Shown piece after piece: positions 60,400 through 64,000 of a stretch of 64,000 bases of DNA. The stretch's first letter is position 1. Each line of letters opens with the position of its first letter. The stretch is from M3007 sp964621185 (GTDB taxonomy: Bacteria; Bacteroidota; Bacteroidia; Chitinophagales; Saprospiraceae): the NCBI GenBank assembly GCA_964621185.1, contig CAZULM010000002.1, positions 124,001 through 188,000 on the forward strand, written 5' to 3'. Under the pieces are notes generated by a model, which was not told the origin of the DNA, did not search any database, and was given only the letters and a program-made list of their open reading frames with translations. The translations under genes were made by a program, and so were the position numbers.

Positions 60400-61613
60400 T
60401 GATCAAAATTGGAATAATCCGTGAAGGGAAAGTGCCGCCCGATGCCCGTGTGCCGATGACCCCCGAACAATGTGCGGAAGCGCAGGTAGAATTGCCCATC
60501 CGTATTGTGGTGCAGCCCTCGCCCATCCGTTGTTTCAAAGACAAAGAATATACCAAGCACGGCATCCGCTTGCAGGAAGACCTGAGCGATTGCGACGTGC
60601 TGTTGGGGGTGAAGGAGGTGCCTGTTGCGCAGCTCCTGGCCGACAAGACTTACATGTTTTTTTCCCATACCATGAAAAAACAGGCGTACAACAGGCCGCT
60701 GTTGTTGGCCATCCTCGAAAAGAACATCCGTCTGATCGACTATGAGGCGCTGACCGACAGCCGGGGCGTCCGGCTGATCGCCTTCGGGTTTTATGCGGGC
60801 ATTGTGGGCGCGCACAACGCCCTCTGGACCTGGGGCAGGCGCACGGGCCAATTCTCCCTGCCGCGCCTTTACCAAAGCCACGATTATGCCGAGGTGCTGG
60901 AAGTTTATAGCCGGCTCAAGTTGCCGCAACTGCGCATCGTGCTGACGGGCGGCGGGCGCGTGGCCTCGGGAGCGGCCAAGAACCTGCGCGACATGGGCGT
61001 CCGCGAAGTTGGGCCCAAGGAGTTTTTGGAGCAGGATTTCCCCAATGCTGTGTTCACCCAGATACACGCTGCCGACTATGTGCGCCGCCGCGACGGGAAG
61101 CCGTTCAACAAAGCAGATTTTTATGCACACGGCGCCGACTATGAAAGCAAGTTCGCAGCGTATTACCGCAGGGCCGATATTTTTATCAACGGCATATTCT
61201 ACGACCCCAAAAGCCCAAAGTTCTTTACTGCTGCGGAGCTGAAGCAACCGGATTTCAACATCCAGGTCATTGCCGATATCACCTGCGATATCATGCCCGA
61301 TTCCTCGGTACCCTGTACCATCAGGCCAAGCAAGATTACCAAGCCGGTGTATGGTTACAGCCGTAAGACCGGTGTCGAAACAGCGCCGTACAAAGAGGGC
61401 TCCATCGACGTGATGGCCATTGACAACCTGCCTTCGGAATTGCCCCGCGACGCTTCCGCATTTTTTGGCCGGCAGTTGTTGGAAAAGGTATTGCCAGAAC
61501 TGTTGCAAGGCCGAAAAAGCCCGGTTATCCGGCGGGGCATGATCGCAGAAGGCGGAAAACTGACGGAAGAGTTCGGGTATTTGGCCGATTATGTGGCCGG
61601 TGAATTGGTTTGA
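60399..61613 (+). CDS. Saccharopine dehydrogenase (LYS1)-like / Ald-PNT-family NAD oxidoreductase
   Basis: 404 residues. The N terminus IKIGIIREGKVPPDARVPMTPEQCAE has the PNT/Ald/Lys1 N-terminal fold; the Rossmann part shows VLTGGGRVASGAAKNLRDMGVREVGP (GxGxxG-type) and the C-terminal domain has DITCDIMPDSSVPCTI, which in LYS1-like enzymes lies at the substrate site. The best family match is NAD-dependent saccharopine dehydrogenase (lysine-forming) and its relatives; a role in lysine metabolism is inferred. It partly overlaps the convergent gene at its 3' end (61589-61613). Confidence 0.82.
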   Translation: MIKIGIIREGKVPPDARVPMTPEQCAEAQVELPIRIVVQPSPIRCFKDKEYTKHGIRLQEDLSDCDVLLGVKEVPVAQLLADKTYMFFSHTMKKQAYNRPLLLAILEKNIRLIDYEALTDSRGVRLIAFGFYAGIVGAHNALWTWGRRTGQFSLPRLYQSHDYAEVLEVYSRLKLPQLRIVLTGGGRVASGAAKNLRDMGVREVGPKEFLEQDFPNAVFTQIHAADYVRRRDGKPFNKADFYAHGADYESKFAAYYRRADIFINGIFYDPKSPKFFTAAELKQPDFNIQVIADITCDIMPDSSVPCTIRPSKITKPVYGYSRKTGVETAPYKEGSIDVMAIDNLPSELPRDASAFFGRQLLEKVLPELLQGRKSPVIRRGMIAEGGKLTEEFGYLADYVAGELV

Positions 61614-62551
61614 CGCGCCTCCTCCTCCTTTACCAAAAAGAACCCGTCGCTGCCTTTGGCCTGGTAAAGGGGCATCAAGATAAGGCCGGTGTGTGCCGCC
61701 AACACGGCTCCTTTTGCGTCATCGGCGAGGTGCTCCCCTTTTTGTACTTTCTGAAAATTGACATAGCCGGGCCGCATAGCAAAGGCATCTTCCGGTTTGA
61801 TGTGGTGGGCATGGATCAGGCGCGTCACCTTCGGCAGTTCGGCGAACGATTTCTGCAGGATCATCTCATGCGGGCTTTTCAGGTTCAGGTCGGCCGTGCA
61901 TCCTGCAAAGTGGAGCGTGTTCAGGATGGCAGAAAGGGATCGGTTTGCGGAAAGCGGGTCTTCGTGCTGGCCTGCTTCATAAGCCACGCAAAGGGTTGGC
62001 GCCGCTGTTTTTCCATCTGAAAAATTCCCTTCCACGGCGAACCGGAGAAAGGTGCCTTCCACCCGTTCGAAGAGGTTGAGGATTACGGGGGCGTGCAGGT
62101 CTTTTGCCCAGGCGAGGCTTTCCCCTTCGTCGGTGGGGATACAAAATATCCCGCCGCTGGCAGAGGTGGTGTGGAGGTCGAGCAGCAGGAGTCTGTCGGG
62201 TTTGGTTTTGCGGATTTCGTCATGGACACAGCGATAGAGCTGAACAAACTCCAGGTCTTCGTCTTGAAGCTCCTGTTCTGGCTGAAGCAGGAGCTTGTCC
62301 AAATGCTCTCGTTTCCACATCCGGTTGAAATCCTGGCTGACGAACCTGCTTCCTGCGGCATAAGCCTGAACGTTTCCAATCAGTCCGACAAGTTTCCCTT
62401 TGAATTCCCGTGCCGGGTTGTTTTCCAGCATCAAAAAAGCATCTTTCAATGCTTGCACCCCAGCGGGCTCATTGCCATGGATGGCAGCGGTAACAATGAC
62501 CAAGGGGCCGGGTGTGGGCCCTCCAAAAGTTCCGATAACTCTGTTCAACAT
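61589..62551 (-). CDS. AstE/AspA-family zinc deacylase (succinylglutamate desuccinylase/aspartoacylase-like)
   Basis: 320 residues. The first two zinc ligands lie in IVTAAIHGNEPAGVQALK (H-x2-E), the third in LLLLDLHTTSASGG (His of DLHTT), and SRFVSQDFNRMWK gives the R-x-x-x-x-D-x-N-R substrate motif. The C terminus (HIKPEDAFAMRPGYVNFQKVQKGEHLA) is the beta domain of this group. It removes an acyl group from an N-acyl amino acid. Its stop region overlaps the saccharopine-dehydrogenase-like gene by 25 bp. Confidence 0.9.
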   Translation of the reverse strand: MLNRVIGTFGGPTPGPLVIVTAAIHGNEPAGVQALKDAFLMLENNPAREFKGKLVGLIGNVQAYAAGSRFVSQDFNRMWKREHLDKLLLQPEQELQDEDLEFVQLYRCVHDEIRKTKPDRLLLLDLHTTSASGGIFCIPTDEGESLAWAKDLHAPVILNLFERVEGTFLRFAVEGNFSDGKTAAPTLCVAYEAGQHEDPLSANRSLSAILNTLHFAGCTADLNLKSPHEMILQKSFAELPKVTRLIHAHHIKPEDAFAMRPGYVNFQKVQKGEHLADDAKGAVLAAHTGLILMPLYQAKGSDGFFLVKEEEARQTNSPAT

Positions 62552-62553
62552 TT

Positions 62554-62592
62554 TACCCTGATTTGGGTGGATTTGAAGGATCGATGGGCGCT
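62554..62592 (-). repeat. MITE-like element, partial copy H
   Basis: The sequence TACCCTGATTTGGGTGGATTTGAAGGATCGATGGGCGC is the 3' end of the copy C/D subtype in reverse orientation. It sits between the deacylase start and the following terminator. Confidence 0.45.
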
Positions 62593-62594
62593 GT

Positions 62595-62637
62595 AAAAAA
62601 CAACGGCCTCCAAGCGCTGTGCGCCTGAAAGCCGTTG
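62595..62637 (-). terminator. Rho-independent terminator of the YfiT-like gene
   Basis: On the minus strand CAACGGC (62637-62631) pairs with GCCGTTG (62607-62601) with an inner GGCGC/GCGC stem, followed by six T (62600-62595). Confidence 0.8.
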
Positions 62638-62653
62638 CATGAAATAAGACATA

Positions 62654-64000
62654 TTATTTCTTAGTTTTTTTACCTGCTGCTTTGTCGGCAGCTGGCGCGG
62701 CGCCTTTTGCGGCGCGGCGGGCTTCATGGGCTGCCTTGATCTTTGCTTTGTGTTCTTCGCTCATCACCCGCTTTTTGCCGGGCGCGGAGTCGGCTTTTGG
62801 GGTTTTTGCAACAGCTGCGGGGCGACCAAGTTTCTTTGATGCCGGTTTGGCTTTAGCGGCCTTTGTCGCTTTGTCGGCAGCTGGCGCGGCGCCTTTTGCG
62901 GCGCGGCGGGCTTCATGGGCTGCCTTGATCTTTGCTTTGTGTTCTTCGCTCATCACCCGCTTTTTGCCGGGCGCGGGGTTTGCCTTTGCCGGCTTTTCGG
63001 CTTTGGCAGTTTTTGCTGGTTTGGCAACTTTCGTCGCTTTGGCGCCGCTGTTTGTGCTTTTTGCCGCCCTGGCTTTTGCCATTTTTTCAGCTTGGGTAAG
63101 CTTTGGGGCAGCGGCTTTGGCAGCTTTGTCGGCGGCGATTTGCTCCTTGGTGCGTCGTACGCGCTTGCCCTGGGTGGCGGAGGCAGCGGCGGTTTTGCCT
63201 GGTTTGGCGGCGGCGGCGGCGGCGGTTTTGGGGCGGCCAAGCTTTTTAGGGGTGGCTGTTGTTTTTGCCGACTTGGCAGCTTTGGGTGCTTTGTCGGTGG
63301 GCGCCGTCGTTGCTTTGGCAGCCCTGCGGGCAGCGTGGGCAGCCCTGATCTTTGCTTTGTGCTCCTCGCTCATCTCCCGCTTTTTACGGGTTTTGGCGGC
63401 TGCTTTTGGGGCAGCTTTTTTAGCCGTATCTGCTGTAGGTGCGGCTACTTCTTCCGCTTTGTCCTTCACTTTTTCTGACTTGGCTTTGTCCCCTTTTATT
63501 GCTTTTGAGGCTTTGCCCGAAGAAACTAATTTTATGTGTGCCAAATGGTGTTGGCCGTGCCAGGCATAAAGGGCAATGGCTTCCTGGAGCTGAATGGTTT
63601 TTTTGCTGACGGGGTGAAAGAAGCCGCGGTCGAGGTCTTCCACGCTGAGTGACGACAGGAACTGTACCCAGCGTTCGTGCAGGGCAGACAGCAGTTTTAT
63701 CGACAGTTTGGCCGAGCCGTGCTTACCGTCTTCCGTTTCGGCCCAAAGCTGTTCTTCATACGGTTTGATGATAGGCGTGTTCTCTGTTACGGTCAATTTC
63801 ATGCGCACGTAGGCGTTCATGTGGCTGTCTGCGAGGTGGTGGATTACTTGCCGGGCTGTCCATCCGTTTGGGCGATAAGGCTTGTCGAGCGCGCCGTCGC
63901 GGAGTTTTTTTACTGCCTTTTTAAGTTGCTTTGGCAGCGCCGCAATTTCTTTTATTTGCGCGCGCGTTTCGTTGATAGAGTATTTTTTCCCGTATTCAAA
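62654..64000 (-). CDS. YfiT/DinB-family protein fused to a histone-H1-like basic tail (5' end outside window)
   Basis: 448 codons are visible; the start lies beyond 64000. Residues before the visible MNAYVRMKL end in PYRPNGWTARQVIHHLADSH, the YfiT/BstA motif (metal-dependent DinB fold, thiol transferase family); the domain ends near HGQHHLAHIKLV. It then switches to about 300 residues of Lys/Ala/Pro-rich sequence with three copies of a KKRxMSEEHKAKIxAAHxAR block and two AT-hook-like KKLGRP motifs. A 109-bp piece of DNA is exactly repeated inside (62679-62787 and 62868-62976). The tail should bind DNA or RNA; the combination with YfiT is unusual. A terminator follows. Confidence 0.85.
   Translation of the reverse strand, partial: FEYGKKYSINETRAQIKEIAALPKQLKKAVKKLRDGALDKPYRPNGWTARQVIHHLADSHMNAYVRMKLTVTENTPIIKPYEEQLWAETEDGKHGSAKLSIKLLSALHERWVQFLSSLSVEDLDRGFFHPVSKKTIQLQEAIALYAWHGQHHLAHIKLVSSGKASKAIKGDKAKSEKVKDKAEEVAAPTADTAKKAAPKAAAKTRKKREMSEEHKAKIRAAHAARRAAKATTAPTDKAPKAAKSAKTTATPKKLGRPKTAAAAAAKPGKTAAASATQGKRVRRTKEQIAADKAAKAAAPKLTQAEKMAKARAAKSTNSGAKATKVAKPAKTAKAEKPAKANPAPGKKRVMSEEHKAKIKAAHEARRAAKGAAPAADKATKAAKAKPASKKLGRPAAVAKTPKADSAPGKKRVMSEEHKAKIKAAHEARRAAKGAAPAADKAAGKKTKK
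62679..62976 (-). repeat. Exact 109-bp tandem duplication inside the basic tail
   Basis: 62679-62787 and 62868-62976 are identical over 109 bp, starting GCTTTGTCGGCAGCTGGCGC. They encode the last two blocks SEEHKAKIKAAHEARRAAKG...ADKA, so the repeats of the tail have expanded recently. Lengths are compatible with in-frame copy-number change. Confidence 0.9.

Noticed and set aside
60336..61508. Long open frame antisense to the saccharopine-dehydrogenase-like gene
   Set aside because: Composition is that of a shadow of the sense gene; no domain can be seen.
62682..63569. Hydrophobic antisense frame opposite the basic tail of the YfiT-like protein
   Set aside because: Ala/Phe-rich complement of a Lys/Ala-rich tail; frame is open by composition only.

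Overview
The window looks like a chromosomal segment of a Bacteroidota bacterium, most likely of the Saprospiria (a guess from gene content and style; no 16S gene is present). The evidence is a SusC/SusD pair, a secreted protein with a type IX secretion C-terminal domain, several promoters of the Bacteroidota type (TTG, about 19-21 bp, TAnnTTTG) and lipoproteins with a Bacteroidota-style lipobox. Genes lie on both strands in short operons. Most are housekeeping or envelope functions; the accessory material sits at 8.5-13.6 kb and in the larger intergenic gaps.

Layout. 0-6 kb: ribosome hibernation factor, a secreted PIG-L deacetylase, then a membrane protein / winged-helix regulator pair and creD, which share a putative operator (ACTTT-N7-AAAGT). 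6-8.5 kb: NAD salvage (nicotinamide phosphoribosyltransferase) beside an NrtR-like Nudix regulator with operator-like palindromes. 8.6-13.6 kb: a small secreted protein flanked by CACATAG-word hairpins, a Roco GTPase (LRR-ROC-COR plus a C-terminal helical domain resembling effector-associated domains), a formylglycine-generating-enzyme-fold protein whose last 39 codons look like the variable region of a diversity-generating retroelement, and a dead VapB/VapC-type toxin-antitoxin relic. 13.7-17.1 kb: str operon rpsL-rpsG-fusA. 17.5-24.2 kb: histidine kinase and SusD/SusC. 24.4-28.8 kb: alanine dehydrogenase, 3-hydroxyanthranilate dioxygenase, rsgA, folC. 29-39 kb: glycosyltransferase, second histidine kinase, cytochrome c, VOC protein, GH43, two Cys-rich secreted peptides, malQ, amino acid permease, rplY. 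40-45.3 kb: a candidate small RNA with its own promoter and terminator, then rimP-nusA-infB. 45.4-64 kb: Uma2 nuclease, two M23 peptidases, a T9SS cargo protein, ankyrin/GNAT/SRPBCC operon, GT39 transferase, EamA/DUF4834/RluA operon, acyltransferase, M20 dipeptidase, a saccharopine-dehydrogenase-like enzyme, an AstE/AspA-like deacylase, and a YfiT/DinB protein with a long histone-H1-like basic tail that runs off the window end.

Two kinds of non-coding DNA recur. First, a family of roughly 70-135 bp elements bounded by TATA and behaving like a MITE with a TA target duplication: removing exactly 102 bp from one copy restores an intact antitoxin reading frame. Second, at least five gaps hold long imperfect hairpins whose arms are tandem arrays of a short word, a different word at each locus (CACATAGG, GTGATTGG, GCGGARTG, TGTGATAAT, GTTGGCTGTTAGC).

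The most interesting region is 9.4-13.6 kb: a putative immune-type or signalling GTPase next to a possible hypervariable C-type-lectin-fold protein. No reverse transcriptase or template repeat was found in the window, so activity of a retroelement here is unproven.
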